Below are positions 8,595 through 17,688 of a stretch of DNA of 41,676 nt, piece after piece (position 1 is the stretch's first letter; each line of letters opens with the position of its first letter). This DNA comes from a virus. The notes beneath the pieces are model-generated. The model was not told the DNA's origin and ran no database searches. It worked only from the letters and a program-made list of their open reading frames with translations. The position numbers and the translations under genes are program-made. Location: the IMG/VR virus record IMGVR_UViG_3300050821_000482, positions 1 through 41,676 of that record; one strand, given 5' to 3'.

Positions 8595-9905
8595 CTATCC
8601 AGCAGGAAACCATGAAGTAGAACTAGACTGATAAATAAATCTAAATATGGAGTCTATAGCCGCTGAGGTTGGGGAAGATATGACTGTAACACCAGCAGGA
8701 GCATTAAAAGTCAACGATGTAATTGCTTGTGTGAATGAAACTTTAGCTAATTGACCGTTAACTGGCGATGCTGGCAATGTTACTGTCAAAACGGCTAATG
8801 TTCCTGCTGGATTAATAATTAGTCGTTGCGTTCCAGCTCCCATCACTACAGTTCCAAGAGTTACTGGAACAGCAATAATAAATGAAGTATCAATTTCAGT
8901 TCCAGACGTGGAGATATTTAATGCTGAGATTGAAGCATCACCAGTAGCTGCCCTAGTTCTTATCTGAAGAAGAGAATCAGTAGTGAAATTAAAACTGATA
9001 CCACTCGAAGCAGCTGAGTTAGTCCAAAGTAATTGACCATCAGTAGATGATAATACACGAGTTCCGGCTCCATTAGCCCAACGTAATGCTGTACCACTAG
9101 GAATAATAACATTTGAACCAATATTAAGATTTCCACCAATTGTAGCTCCACCTGGAGCTTGAATTGATCCAGTACTACCAAAAGTAAAACTTTGACCACC
9201 TGTTATAGATTGAAGTAGTAATCCGCTAGTAGGAGTAGCGGCTGAAATAGGTATGACTGTTAATTCCCATCTATCTACTTGACTAGCAACACTAGTAGTA
9301 TTCCATACTGTTCCAGATAAACGTAAAGATGGTGAAACTTGAATTGGCACACCAGCAGTTGAAGCAGTAGTATTTTGAATAATTAATCCATCTTTCAGAG
9401 TAACTGCTAATCCATCACTCTCCTGAGTTATTACTCCTGTAAATAAAGGAGATTGTGGAAGAGGAAAATCAATAGGATAGTTATCAAAGCTATCTCCATC
9501 TAATCCTGGAACCCCTTGTAATCCTTGAATGCCTTGAACTCCAGCAGCTCCTTGCGGCCCAGGAATATAACTATCCTCTCCATTAATCCCATCTTCACCT
9601 TGAATGCCTTGTAATCCTTGTAATCCAATTGCTCCAACATTTCCAGGAATGATCATTCCACCAAAGAAATCATCGCTTCCATCTCCGTCTAGAGGACTTA
9701 GAAATTGTGTTATTTTAGAGCCATTTGATGAGCTTGGTGTTGAAGATGGAGAAATACTAGTAAGAAGAGTAGTAACTTGCTTATTAACAGATACAAGAGT
9801 TGCAATCAAATCATGTATCATTTGATAAAGAGGTTGGTCTTTATTTTGCAGACCAGTATTCATCAAGATTGCATATAGCCGAGCAGGATCAATCGTCGTT
9901 GCCAT
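8595..9905 (-). CDS. Collagen-like tail fibre/spike protein
   Basis: 436 residues. The N-terminal 55 residues are helical, followed by a Ser-rich linker. Residues about 91-138 hold Gly-X-Y collagen-like repeats (GLQGLQGIQGEDG and GPQGAAGVQGIQG) with one short break. A long Thr/Ser/Ile beta-rich C-terminal half follows. This is the architecture of trimeric phage fibres: an anchor, a collagen triple helix and a beta-structured tip for receptor contact. Collagen-like stretches are well known in phage fibres. It sits downstream of tail genes, as expected for host recognition. Confidence 0.85.
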   Translation of the reverse strand: MATTIDPARLYAILMNTGLQNKDQPLYQMIHDLIATLVSVNKQVTTLLTSISPSSTPSSSNGSKITQFLSPLDGDGSDDFFGGMIIPGNVGAIGLQGLQGIQGEDGINGEDSYIPGPQGAAGVQGIQGLQGVPGLDGDSFDNYPIDFPLPQSPLFTGVITQESDGLAVTLKDGLIIQNTTASTAGVPIQVSPSLRLSGTVWNTTSVASQVDRWELTVIPISAATPTSGLLLQSITGGQSFTFGSTGSIQAPGGATIGGNLNIGSNVIIPSGTALRWANGAGTRVLSSTDGQLLWTNSAASSGISFNFTTDSLLQIRTRAATGDASISALNISTSGTEIDTSFIIAVPVTLGTVVMGAGTQRLIINPAGTLAVLTVTLPASPVNGQLAKVSFTQAITSLTFNAPAGVTVISSPTSAAIDSIFRFIYQSSSTSWFPAG

Positions 9906-10211
9906 TTACGTCGTTTCAGGGAATGATTTTGCTACTGGCTTAACAAATACTATAATCTTAGAGATTTGAAATGTTTCATATATATTAAATGTTCTAATCA
10001 TCAATTTAGCTCTCTGTTGTGTGAAGTTAGACAAACGGTTAGGTTCTACTGCTGTCGTCGCTTGCAGAGGAATTGGAACTAATATTGTTGACAAACTCTC
10101 ATCAAAACTAAAGAGCGATAGTTGCAATTGAGCAGAGCCGTTGACACGTAGACGAACGGCTCCATAATGATTAACTGTTTGTTCGTCGAGAGTCGAGTTC
10201 TTTCTAGCCAT
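9906..10211 (-). CDS. Small structural protein, unknown
   Basis: 101 residues immediately upstream of the collagen-like fibre. It contains a VNHYGAVRLRVNGSAQLQLSLFSFDE region with beta-strand alternation and a hydrophobic C-terminal strand. Gene order suggests a tail protein or a fibre-attachment factor. It has a one-base overlap with its upstream neighbour at 10211, so translation is likely coupled. Confidence 0.6.
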   Translation of the reverse strand: MARKNSTLDEQTVNHYGAVRLRVNGSAQLQLSLFSFDESLSTILVPIPLQATTAVEPNRLSNFTQQRAKLMIRTFNIYETFQISKIIVFVKPVAKSFPETT

Positions 10212-11137
10212 TATGGAAGAAACGCCGTTTTGATGAATGGATCAGGGAATTTCACATCAGCTGTGTTATTGTTAACCGGAGTATTAATATACATAGTGTC
10301 TGCTAAAGCTCCTGGAGCTATTACATAAATACCAGAACCATTAACTATTGTAATCGTAACAAATGCTACTGGGACACTGCCTGAGAATGGAGGTCCTACA
10401 ACAATTATTGGTTGAGTAGGATCAACATTAGGTAGGAACGGCATTATTGGGTTATTTGGATCTAATGGTATCGTAGTAGGAGTTAAGCCTACAGGAGTAT
10501 ACGTAACACCTAATGGAGATCCTTGAGATGGAACTACAGTAATAGGATCATTAAAATCTAATGGAATTGTAGGAGGATAGCCACCTGTATCCGGAACTCC
10601 ATTAACTGTCCAATGAGTCAACAGTTTGTATGTTCCAGAAATTTGAAGAAACTCTAATACAGGGTTGTTTCCGGCCGCTGCTGTCCTAGTATATGTGAAG
10701 CCAAATCCATTAAGAACAAGGCTTAAAATATTAGGGGGTTGAGTTGGATATTTAAATGCAAATTGGGATATTGCATCTCCTCCAGCATCTATAAAGTTAG
10801 ATGATATTGTAGCCGGATCGAAATAAACTTGAAATGAATCACCAGCACTATTAACTCCACTAAAATTAAAATCTACTTGAGCGCTCATAGCAATAAAACT
10901 AACTGGAAGAGCAGTATAAGATTTTGCTACTCCATCAACAATTATATTAGTTGAATCACCATAAAAAGATACAAAACACGTTCCGGCTCCAGCTCCAGAA
11001 GCTCTTACAGTTATATGATTTCCATCATCATTCACTTTAACACAAGTAATCAGAGTTCCAGCAGAAGGAGTTAATAAGGTTCCTCCACTATTACCCTGAG
11101 AAGTTATACCGTAAGCTTGAATAATAAAAGTGCCCAT
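10211..11137 (-). CDS. Beta-rich tail or surface protein
   Basis: 308 residues dominated by Thr, Val, Gly, Pro and Asn in strand-length alternation, with three Pro-rich spacers of the type PL(D/N)xNxPI in the middle (two PLDPNNPI/PLDFNDPI-like copies). These may link Ig-like domains. There is no catalytic motif. It lies between the long tail/stabilisation-type gene and fibre genes, so a tail or fibre component is the best guess. Confidence 0.65.
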   Translation of the reverse strand: MGTFIIQAYGITSQGNSGGTLLTPSAGTLITCVKVNDDGNHITVRASGAGAGTCFVSFYGDSTNIIVDGVAKSYTALPVSFIAMSAQVDFNFSGVNSAGDSFQVYFDPATISSNFIDAGGDAISQFAFKYPTQPPNILSLVLNGFGFTYTRTAAAGNNPVLEFLQISGTYKLLTHWTVNGVPDTGGYPPTIPLDFNDPITVVPSQGSPLGVTYTPVGLTPTTIPLDPNNPIMPFLPNVDPTQPIIVVGPPFSGSVPVAFVTITIVNGSGIYVIAPGALADTMYINTPVNNNTADVKFPDPFIKTAFLP

Positions 11138-13030
11138 TTACGTGAGATTCACTCCGAGAATGATGTCACTGATATTCTGAATAGCAACAGAGTTGACTGG
11201 CATCGAGAATGTCCAAGGACACCATCTGATATTCTTCCAGTCCATTCCATTCGCATAGTTTCCAACTAGCATATTTCTAGTCGGCAAAACAAGATAGATA
11301 CATTTTTGAATTGGAGCGTTGATTATCTGTATAATATCAAATAAAGTTCGATCCATAGTCTTCCAAAATGCTTCAATTTTCCATGAAAGTTCAGGAGTTA
11401 CATATTTCCCATTAAACTGACTAATTCCTTGATATGTACAAATGATCAAATAATCAATCGAAGACGAGCCAGAGTCTAGAACTGTAGCAATTCCGTGAAC
11501 GCATGTTCCTAAAGCATTGTCTATAACTGTCATCGGCCAACTGCTAGAATCTCCGCCATTATCAGCATATGCTATAGTTCTAGCTCTTTTAAATACATAT
11601 AGAACATCTCTCATTTCTTGAGCATTAGTAATTGGATTACCATCTAATGGAGCAACAATAAGACCAGTAATCTGATTAATAGCTTCTGGTTCTCCTGGCT
11701 GAGAAACAAGCATCAATGAGATGTCTGTAGCAGTAGCCGCAACGATTAACCGTTCGTGATATAGGCTAAGAACGGCTCCGGCTGGAATTGCAGTATAATT
11801 GTTAAACAATCCAGTCGCATCAGCCAACAAATCAGCATCATAGAACGAGATATTATTCAGAAATGTCGAAGTGTTATCATTAATGACTGCATTTGGAACG
11901 AAAAACAACTCATATCCAGTTAAATCTGGACTAGCAGCAAATATCGTTGGATCAATAGCCTTTGAAGCAACTAACAAGCGTTTAACAACTGTTGTGCTTC
12001 CACTTGTAGGAATGCTTCCAAAATTAACTGCATTTAGAGCTAATGTCGTTAATGTTGTTAGAGCACCAGGAGGGGAATTATAACCAGAAATAGTCTGTGT
12101 GACAATTCCAAATATATGCAATCCAGGATCTGTATAACCAATTCCGCCAACGGCTGCTGTCATTGTTCCAGTTAATGCTCCGCCAGCAGCAGGACGAGCA
12201 GCCGTTCCATCACCAGCATAAATGTATAAGAACTGGCCGCTAAGCCCTATATCAATCAAATTAGTTCCAACCATAGCTGTATTAATAGTTGGAGAATTAG
12301 CTCCAAGTCCGGCATCAGGTGTATTATCTGTATATGTCGTAGCTGTGTTATTATTTATTGTTGTTAAAAGCTGTAATATCTCAACTCCTTGAGAGCTAAT
12401 TGTAAATGTATTAGCAGGTGATCTCCACAGTCTCCTTTTTGTAACAGTAGAATCAGTACTAATGGCAATAGAAGTTAGATTAACTTGTAAATTTCCTCCA
12501 GCCGTTGTAATAGCCGTAATAGGCGATAAAGTTGTCTCCCCAGCGGCATTCTCGAATGTTACTCCGTAATGGTGAGTTCCGGCCGTTACCCCTACACCAA
12601 CGGCGAGTGTTGCTGTTAATGCTGGCGGTGCGGCGACTAACGGCTTAGCTTGGTGAAATGGACTGATGAATGCTCTACCAGCATATGGAACGAAAGCAAA
12701 ATCAGACATTCCAATGATTGTTAATACAAGATATGTTAGAGTTGGACTCACTACGTGATAGATCTTTCCAGTAGTTCCATCCCAAGTTAATACTAGAAGA
12801 GTGTTAGCAGACTGTGTAGGATAGTTATAGATTCTCTTAATGTTATAGAGCGGAACGGCTACGTTTTGTGAAATAGTTATTCCATCTCGAGTTTTGAATG
12901 AATTTCCTAGAAATTGTATGTTGTTTGCGTCAGAAAAATGGTCGATAGGTACTGTATCAATGTCACCACGGTTCCAGTAACCATTAAAGGTTGCTAGTGT
13001 TATTCCGGTATGATCACGCACTGGAGACAT
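11138..13030 (-). CDS. Large beta-rich tail/stabilisation-type protein
   Basis: 630 residues of almost pure beta-type sequence. The N-terminus (FNGYWNRGDIDTVPIDHFSD) resembles tail accessory proteins that open with a description of sites on a beta-propeller. The middle has a fibronectin-like GTHHYGVTFENAAGETTLSP segment and a second TISGYNSPPG copy; the C-terminus returns to propeller-like strands. It directly follows the adaptor-like gene, as P22 gp10-type stabilisation proteins follow the gp4-type adaptor. I assign a tail-hub or stabilisation role by order and style; the exact family is not certain. Confidence 0.72.
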   Translation of the reverse strand: MSPVRDHTGITLATFNGYWNRGDIDTVPIDHFSDANNIQFLGNSFKTRDGITISQNVAVPLYNIKRIYNYPTQSANTLLVLTWDGTTGKIYHVVSPTLTYLVLTIIGMSDFAFVPYAGRAFISPFHQAKPLVAAPPALTATLAVGVGVTAGTHHYGVTFENAAGETTLSPITAITTAGGNLQVNLTSIAISTDSTVTKRRLWRSPANTFTISSQGVEILQLLTTINNNTATTYTDNTPDAGLGANSPTINTAMVGTNLIDIGLSGQFLYIYAGDGTAARPAAGGALTGTMTAAVGGIGYTDPGLHIFGIVTQTISGYNSPPGALTTLTTLALNAVNFGSIPTSGSTTVVKRLLVASKAIDPTIFAASPDLTGYELFFVPNAVINDNTSTFLNNISFYDADLLADATGLFNNYTAIPAGAVLSLYHERLIVAATATDISLMLVSQPGEPEAINQITGLIVAPLDGNPITNAQEMRDVLYVFKRARTIAYADNGGDSSSWPMTVIDNALGTCVHGIATVLDSGSSSIDYLIICTYQGISQFNGKYVTPELSWKIEAFWKTMDRTLFDIIQIINAPIQKCIYLVLPTRNMLVGNYANGMDWKNIRWCPWTFSMPVNSVAIQNISDIILGVNLT

Positions 13031-13032
13031 GA

Positions 13033-13746
13033 CTAATAGCTCACACCTCTGTGTTTAAAACTATGACGAAACGGCCTTCTACGAGTAATTACACTTTGCA
13101 TAGCCTTGATCGGAATCCCAAGAGCCCTATTCAATGCAGTGCCTGCAAGACTATCTAATGCCTGCGCTCTAGTCTCATTTTCAGCAATGAACAAAGCACA
13201 CAACGCAGTTGTTTTGTACTCAAGATATGTTTTTATATTCGTAAATGGCAGATTCACAGCAATATCTTTTATTTGAATAGGAGTATTGAAGATGCTAGCA
13301 GTATAATCAATCTTAATATCATTATTCTGATTAGCTGTAACCACTTTGATTCGTCCATGCTCCCATGCCCAAATCAAAAACTGAGAGATTTGCGTTCCAT
13401 CTTTTAGATAGTTAGGAATAAACTCCTTCTTAACCATCTCAGTCCATTTATTTAATCCAGTTGGTGATTCCCATAGATCTTGGATTTCTATCAAATCAGA
13501 TGGAAGAGCAGGAACTGTATCAAATCCTATATCTGTTATTATCTTAGTGTTAGCACTCGATGATAATATGGTGATTGCGGCACTAGTCTCGTTGGTGATT
13601 GGCAATCCATTCTGCTCATAAATCTCTTGTAATTCATCCAATGCTAGATTCAGAAATGGCAAACAAACAGCATTCGTGTAAAGTGTTTGTGCACTATCAT
13701 TCATGAGTCCTGATACGGTCGTAATGATGTCACTAGGTCTTGGCAT
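13033..13746 (-). CDS. Head-to-tail adaptor-like protein
   Basis: 237 residues, mainly helical at both ends. The N-terminal segment LNLALDELQEIYEQNGLP, followed by a strand pair and ALPSDLIEIQDLWE, matches the pattern of podovirus adaptor or tail-tubular proteins that form a ring beneath the portal. The C-terminus is basic (ITRRRPFRHSFKHRG), suiting contact with DNA or the portal. The start overlaps the 78-residue gene upstream by 14 bases. Position before the long tail protein supports this call. Confidence 0.7.
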   Translation of the reverse strand: MPRPSDIITTVSGLMNDSAQTLYTNAVCLPFLNLALDELQEIYEQNGLPITNETSAAITILSSSANTKIITDIGFDTVPALPSDLIEIQDLWESPTGLNKWTEMVKKEFIPNYLKDGTQISQFLIWAWEHGRIKVVTANQNNDIKIDYTASIFNTPIQIKDIAVNLPFTNIKTYLEYKTTALCALFIAENETRAQALDSLAGTALNRALGIPIKAMQSVITRRRPFRHSFKHRGVSY

Positions 13747-13969
13747 GAGCTTCTATCTCTCTTCGTATCAGTTCTAAATCTTTCTGTCTCACAAATGCTA
13801 AACAGATACTATTATTATCAGTACCTCTCAACTCATATACATATCTGCCATCACAAATATATAATTCTAGCTTCTTCATCTCTCCACCATCAAGATTCTC
13901 AGCAAGATAAAATTCTATGTTTTCTTCCTTATGCTTCTGCAATGCCTCTAGTAAATCTAGAATTAACAT
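13733..13969 (-). CDS. Small acidic protein, unknown
   Basis: 78 residues. The LEALQKHKEENIEFYLAENL start is helical, followed by a strand-rich middle (ELYICDGRYVYELRG) and a helical end. It overlaps the adaptor gene by 14 bases and lies one base from its upstream neighbour. It might be a small assembly factor; no family is recognised. Confidence 0.6.
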   Translation of the reverse strand: MLILDLLEALQKHKEENIEFYLAENLDGGEMKKLELYICDGRYVYELRGTDNNSICLAFVRQKDLELIRREIEAHAKT

Positions 13970-13970
13970 T

Positions 13971-14327
13971 TTACGTCCAAATCAATCGAACTCCAACTAC
14001 AGCAACAGTAACTGTTAATACTAAACTAACAAATGTAGAATCTAGAGCTATCGAGGTAGGATCAGTTTTATGCAATGGAACTCCAGTATCTCCAGTTACT
14101 CCCTTGAGTATTATCAAATTGACATTACCTGGTGGCGGTATTATTGTAAGACCTGAAATAGTCAATCCGGATACAACTGGCGCAGTGATTGTGTTAGCTC
14201 CAATTGTTAGAGTATCTGTATCTGTTTCTCCGAATGCTGTTGTATTGTCTAATGCAGAATTAATTATCTGAGAACTCATGTCTCCACTGTATTGGATTTG
14301 GACTGTCCGAGATGCTGTTATGCTCAT
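13971..14327 (-). CDS. Beta-rich small protein with hydrophobic C-terminus
   Basis: 118 residues, Thr/Ile/Val-rich and beta-patterned, ending in a very hydrophobic stretch (STFVSLVLTVTVAVVGVRLIW) that could be a membrane segment or a buried strand. The ATGA overlap with the preceding gene (14324-14327) implies coupling. It lies between a zinc-ribbon structural gene and the adaptor operon part. Role unknown. Confidence 0.6.
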   Translation of the reverse strand: MSITASRTVQIQYSGDMSSQIINSALDNTTAFGETDTDTLTIGANTITAPVVSGLTISGLTIIPPPGNVNLIILKGVTGDTGVPLHKTDPTSIALDSTFVSLVLTVTVAVVGVRLIWT

Positions 14328-15043
14328 ACAGCAAACTTTATCTCTTTTGCGAGTGGGTGTGATTGATCAATAGCTTTACAAGCTGGACAAATAGGATAAT
14401 CAGGATTACGCAAACCACCACAAAACTTGCATTTAACAAGCATTGGAGCTTGGAAATCCTGTAGCCAAGGTTTAGAATTATTGTTTAATGCTCTTGCCGC
14501 AAGACGCATTTCATCACAAATAACTAGTGGATTCCCATTTGATCTAGCCCACAAGCTGTCAGCCAATCTCACTAGAAGCCGATACCAATTATTCTGTTTT
14601 TCATTAGCTTTATCTAACTCTGTCTTGTATTTAGTCTTAATATCTATTACCGTTACGGCTCCCATAACAAAGAATAAACCAGGCATCAAATCGGCCATAT
14701 TACAGCCTAACATTCCAGTGCAATAATCATTAATAACTGAATTAGCTACCTGAATACTACTCACAGGTATTTCCAGCATAGGCTGATCTATATCAATATC
14801 TTTCCACCATGACGACGAACCAACCGTCAAAACGGCCGGACTCTCTATTGAACCAGCAGGAACTACGAAATGACCTGGCTCTATTGTGTGTTTAATTTCA
14901 AGAATCTCTTTAGGGAATATGCTGACAATCGTAGACTTATCCATTGGATTCTTAACACTTCGAATTAGTCTTCGATTGTTAAGCAAACCAAACTCAGGTT
15001 GAGTCTTATTTAATACGATTGGACTTCCTACTTCGTTTGGCAT
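14324..15043 (-). CDS. Conserved-looking virion-module protein with C-terminal zinc ribbon
   Basis: 239 residues from the ATG at 15043, which has GGA four bases before it and starts one base after the stop of the nuclease gene. A longer frame to 15070 lies within that nuclease gene and is less likely. The C-terminus has CKFCGG and CPACK, a clear zinc ribbon (about residues 210-230). The N-terminal half includes a GHFVVPAGS segment and polar strands. It sits in the head/connector gene order. Function unknown; binding of another head protein or nucleic acid is possible. Confidence 0.65.
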   Translation of the reverse strand: MPNEVGSPIVLNKTQPEFGLLNNRRLIRSVKNPMDKSTIVSIFPKEILEIKHTIEPGHFVVPAGSIESPAVLTVGSSSWWKDIDIDQPMLEIPVSSIQVANSVINDYCTGMLGCNMADLMPGLFFVMGAVTVIDIKTKYKTELDKANEKQNNWYRLLVRLADSLWARSNGNPLVICDEMRLAARALNNNSKPWLQDFQAPMLVKCKFCGGLRNPDYPICPACKAIDQSHPLAKEIKFAV

Positions 15044-15044
15044 C

Positions 15045-15497
15045 TTATCCTGCTTCCTCAATTGGTTCAACGAGATGTGGATATTTATTCTTTTTTAGAT
15101 AATTAATGGCACTATAAAGATTATTTATATTATCTTTAAAACTACCAAGTCCATGATTGCAGTTTATACATAAAATACCTCTAACTTCATTTGTCGTATG
15201 ATCGTGATCAGTGTGAGCACCACCAATACTTCCATCAAAAGTTATCTGACTATCGCATATAGCACATTTGTTATTTTGACCTTTCAACATTAATTCAGCA
15301 TCCTCTCTAGTAATCCCATATTTATACAAATATTTACTTTTACGAGCAGTAGTCTTATATTTCTCAGACATAGCGCCACGATTTTTATCATACCAACCAC
15401 GATTTCTAGTAGCAAATGCATCTTTATTAGCAAGATAATACTCAGCCCTCTTAGCTTTCTTTTGAATTTCCGTGAGTGGTTTCCATCTTACTTTCAT
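15045..15497 (-). CDS. Endonuclease VII-like (HNH) homing-type nuclease
   Basis: 150 residues with CAIC (78-81), TDHDH (96-100), CINC (110-113) and the GLGSFKDNINNLYSAINYL helix: the zinc-bound HNH core of recombination endonuclease VII. The first 75 residues are highly basic. A good AAAGGTG ribosome binding site precedes it. Clear paralogy with 8196-8582 covers the whole catalytic core. It is wedged between two structural genes with one base to the downstream start, as expected of a neat homing insertion. Confidence 0.88.
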   Translation of the reverse strand: MKVRWKPLTEIQKKAKRAEYYLANKDAFATRNRGWYDKNRGAMSEKYKTTARKSKYLYKYGITREDAELMLKGQNNKCAICDSQITFDGSIGGAHTDHDHTTNEVRGILCINCNHGLGSFKDNINNLYSAINYLKKNKYPHLVEPIEEAG

Positions 15498-15507
15498 TTT
15501 TCACCTT

Positions 15508-16041
15508 TTAGTGAGTGAAGTTATTAGGTACAACTACACCACTTCCGTAACAGAGGGCGTCTGTAACGTCAGTCTCATTGCCAAAAAGTTCATCCTGCAT
15601 TTTTTGGACTTCAGCTAAATAGTGCTCTTCATCCATAGTATCTTTGTATTTTGTATAATAATTTTTAGCTCCAAGATTCATAAGAATATTCTCAACTATA
15701 AATTTACATGCTTCAAACCAAGGAGGAAGATATTTTCCTTTTTTATCCTGGAATGTCCATACAACTTCATATGCTATCTTATCTACAAGATCAGTCTCTC
15801 CGACAATAGGAGTTAGCCGCTCCAAGACGTATCTATGTTGAATATATTGTTTGTATTTCGGCAATAATCTCACTTCAGGATGAATTAATTCATCACCAAA
15901 GTGTGTATGTGTAGTTATTCTCTTCTCAAATTGATCGTCACTCCAAACTACACGATAAAACGGCCGTCCGTCGCCTATATCTCTTCCAAATTCATCAGAT
16001 AATCGTTGATTGATGCTTTCAATGGACTCTCTTAGCTCCAT
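15508..16041 (-). CDS. Conserved-looking head/connector region protein
   Basis: 177 residues, mixed alpha/beta, with a charged N-terminal helix, a central IAYEVVWTFQDKKGKYLPPWFEACKFIVE segment and an acidic C-terminal third. It is well folded by composition (many aromatic residues) and unlike the low-complexity neighbours. The position between decoration-like and connector genes suggests a head-completion role. I do not recognise a named family. Confidence 0.65.
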   Translation of the reverse strand: MELRESIESINQRLSDEFGRDIGDGRPFYRVVWSDDQFEKRITTHTHFGDELIHPEVRLLPKYKQYIQHRYVLERLTPIVGETDLVDKIAYEVVWTFQDKKGKYLPPWFEACKFIVENILMNLGAKNYYTKYKDTMDEEHYLAEVQKMQDELFGNETDVTDALCYGSGVVVPNNFTH

Positions 16042-16051
16042 TCAAACCTCA

Positions 16052-16765
16052 CTAGTCAATCAGAGCAGGAATTGTCTGATAGGTTACTTGATAGTTAATC
16101 ACACCAGCAGCCGTTCCAGGATTAGTCGGAGCAATACTAGTAACTAGATTCAAACTATTAGCACCAGTTCCATAGCTAAGATTCGTTGCTGCGAGTGGAA
16201 CCAAGTTAATAATAACGTCGCTTGCGGCCTGAATTAATGTAGTTGTATTAACTAATCCAGTCAATGCGGCACCACCTCCACCAATATTAACCGTAGTATT
16301 TCCACCAGCCGTGTAAGCGGCAGTTAGAAAGTCCATAGCTATTGTAGCACTCAATAAGACGTTTACAGACTTAGCGGCACAAGCAGGAACCATGATAAAT
16401 CCATTAGCATGTCCTAGTCCACCAGCAGTTGTAGCAATAATAGCAGCAGCATTAATCTGTCCAGTAATAGTCTGGATAATACCAGCGTTTATCTGACTTG
16501 ACGTTAACCCCGTTGCGGCTACTGTTTGTCTAGTCCAAACTGGAGATGCTAGAGTTCCAGTATTCTGATACTCAATTCCGTTCAAATAGTCAACTAATCC
16601 AGCACCAGGACCCGCTTGTCCCGCATATGTTCCTGAAGTCCCATTACTAGGAGCACCAGAAATAGTTAGAAATGCAACATTATTGTTCACCATTGCACGA
16701 AGCATAGCGAACATATTTATCGGGGTCCAGCTAGAAACTCCTGGGTCTTGTGTTACGGTGCTCAT
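16052..16765 (-). CDS. Gly/Ala/Thr-rich capsid decoration or fibre-like protein
   Basis: 237 residues rich in Ala, Gly, Thr, Ile and Asn with few charges, and a run of Gly (NIGGGGAALTG). Strand-like alternation runs throughout. It lies near the capsid gene and is separated from it by the glycosyltransferase and another beta-rich small protein. I infer an exposed head or decoration protein. Confidence 0.6.
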   Translation of the reverse strand: MSTVTQDPGVSSWTPINMFAMLRAMVNNNVAFLTISGAPSNGTSGTYAGQAGPGAGLVDYLNGIEYQNTGTLASPVWTRQTVAATGLTSSQINAGIIQTITGQINAAAIIATTAGGLGHANGFIMVPACAAKSVNVLLSATIAMDFLTAAYTAGGNTTVNIGGGGAALTGLVNTTTLIQAASDVIINLVPLAATNLSYGTGANSLNLVTSIAPTNPGTAAGVINYQVTYQTIPALID

Positions 16766-16801
16766 TATTTTCTGCCTTTCTCCCGCCCCTTGGCGATCTC
16801 A

Positions 16802-17545
16802 CTAAACGTGAGACAGAGAATGTTTGCGTGATTTTAGTAGCTCAGCGTCATTCTTTTCTTCTTGTTCTTTAATCTGTGCATCAGTTAATATATTCTGTGC
16901 AATATGAATATTACCATCAGGGTGTTTGTAATTCGTTAACCATACGCCGTTAACTTTTTCCGGCCAAATAGTTAAATTAGTCATATGTCCTACTGGACAG
17001 TCAAGATCACAAAATACTTTAAATCCTGCTTTTTTAACTCGATTAAAGAATCCTACATCATCACACCACTCATCCTGTTCTAATTCTCCAAGCCGAACAT
17101 ACGGACGTTCCATCTTCTCAAATACTTTAGTTGCTATCAAAACACAGCCTAATCCACAATTCACTCCTTCAACTAATCCAGAAAGTTCAGGAGTGAGAGA
17201 CATGAATTTACATTTGCCGTTTTCATACGCTTTATCGAACAATGCAGGTCTGTGAGGAAATGATCTCAAGAGATATAATGCAGACACAACATCTTTATTG
17301 TGTTCTAGAAGCTTCATCAATGTGTCTTGCGGAGGAATCATATCATCATCAAGCAATAGAATATGAGTACAGTCATTCTCTATGGCTCTATCAATTAAAA
17401 GATTTCTAGATTTAGCAGGAGATTGACCATGAACTGTTGCAGTAAAACAATTCTCTGGCCGCTGCAACCCTATGAATGATGGCAGAAACTCAGCTCGTCT
17501 AATGTGTTCACCAGTTGACAAGCCAACTAAAATTTTCTTTTTCAT
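16802..17545 (-). CDS. GT-A fold glycosyltransferase (family 2-like)
   Basis: 247 residues. The N-terminus (MKKKILVGLSTGEHIRR) is the first strand of a GT-A fold. SPAKSRNLLIDRAI then leads to HILLLDDDMIPP (62-72), where DDD (66-68) is the metal/nucleotide-sugar binding motif. DDVGFFNRVKKAGFKVFCD near 165-183 matches the acceptor-side acidic region. No signal or membrane segment, so it is cytoplasmic. It is embedded among capsid genes; likely roles are sugar modification of a capsid or fibre protein, or of host surface precursors. A short coupled frame (17542-17628) overlaps its ATG. Confidence 0.85.
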   Translation of the reverse strand: MKKKILVGLSTGEHIRRAEFLPSFIGLQRPENCFTATVHGQSPAKSRNLLIDRAIENDCTHILLLDDDMIPPQDTLMKLLEHNKDVVSALYLLRSFPHRPALFDKAYENGKCKFMSLTPELSGLVEGVNCGLGCVLIATKVFEKMERPYVRLGELEQDEWCDDVGFFNRVKKAGFKVFCDLDCPVGHMTNLTIWPEKVNGVWLTNYKHPDGNIHIAQNILTDAQIKEQEEKNDAELLKSRKHSLSHV

Positions 17546-17628
17546 TGCATTCTCAATAATGCTAGCTGCCTAACGTGGAAGCCGTTAGAGATATTATCTC
17601 TGGCGATCTTGGATATATGGGTCTTCAT
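17542..17628 (-). CDS. Possible short leader frame before the glycosyltransferase
   Basis: A 28-residue basic frame whose TGA overlaps the ATG of the glycosyltransferase (ATGA). It occupies part of the 143-base gap between that gene and its upstream neighbour. No good ribosome binding site is visible, so translation is uncertain. If used, it would act by coupling translation to the glycosyltransferase. Confidence 0.25.
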   Translation of the reverse strand: MKTHISKIARDNISNGFHVRQLALLRMQ

Positions 17629-17688
17629 GGAGCCGTCACACTACTGTCCCATTATTCCGCACCACTCTCTAGACAGCTAGCAATCATA

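Noticed and set aside
16797-16815. TCTCAC/GTGAGA hairpin at the end of the glycosyltransferase gene as a terminator
   Set aside because: No T-run follows it in the direction of transcription.
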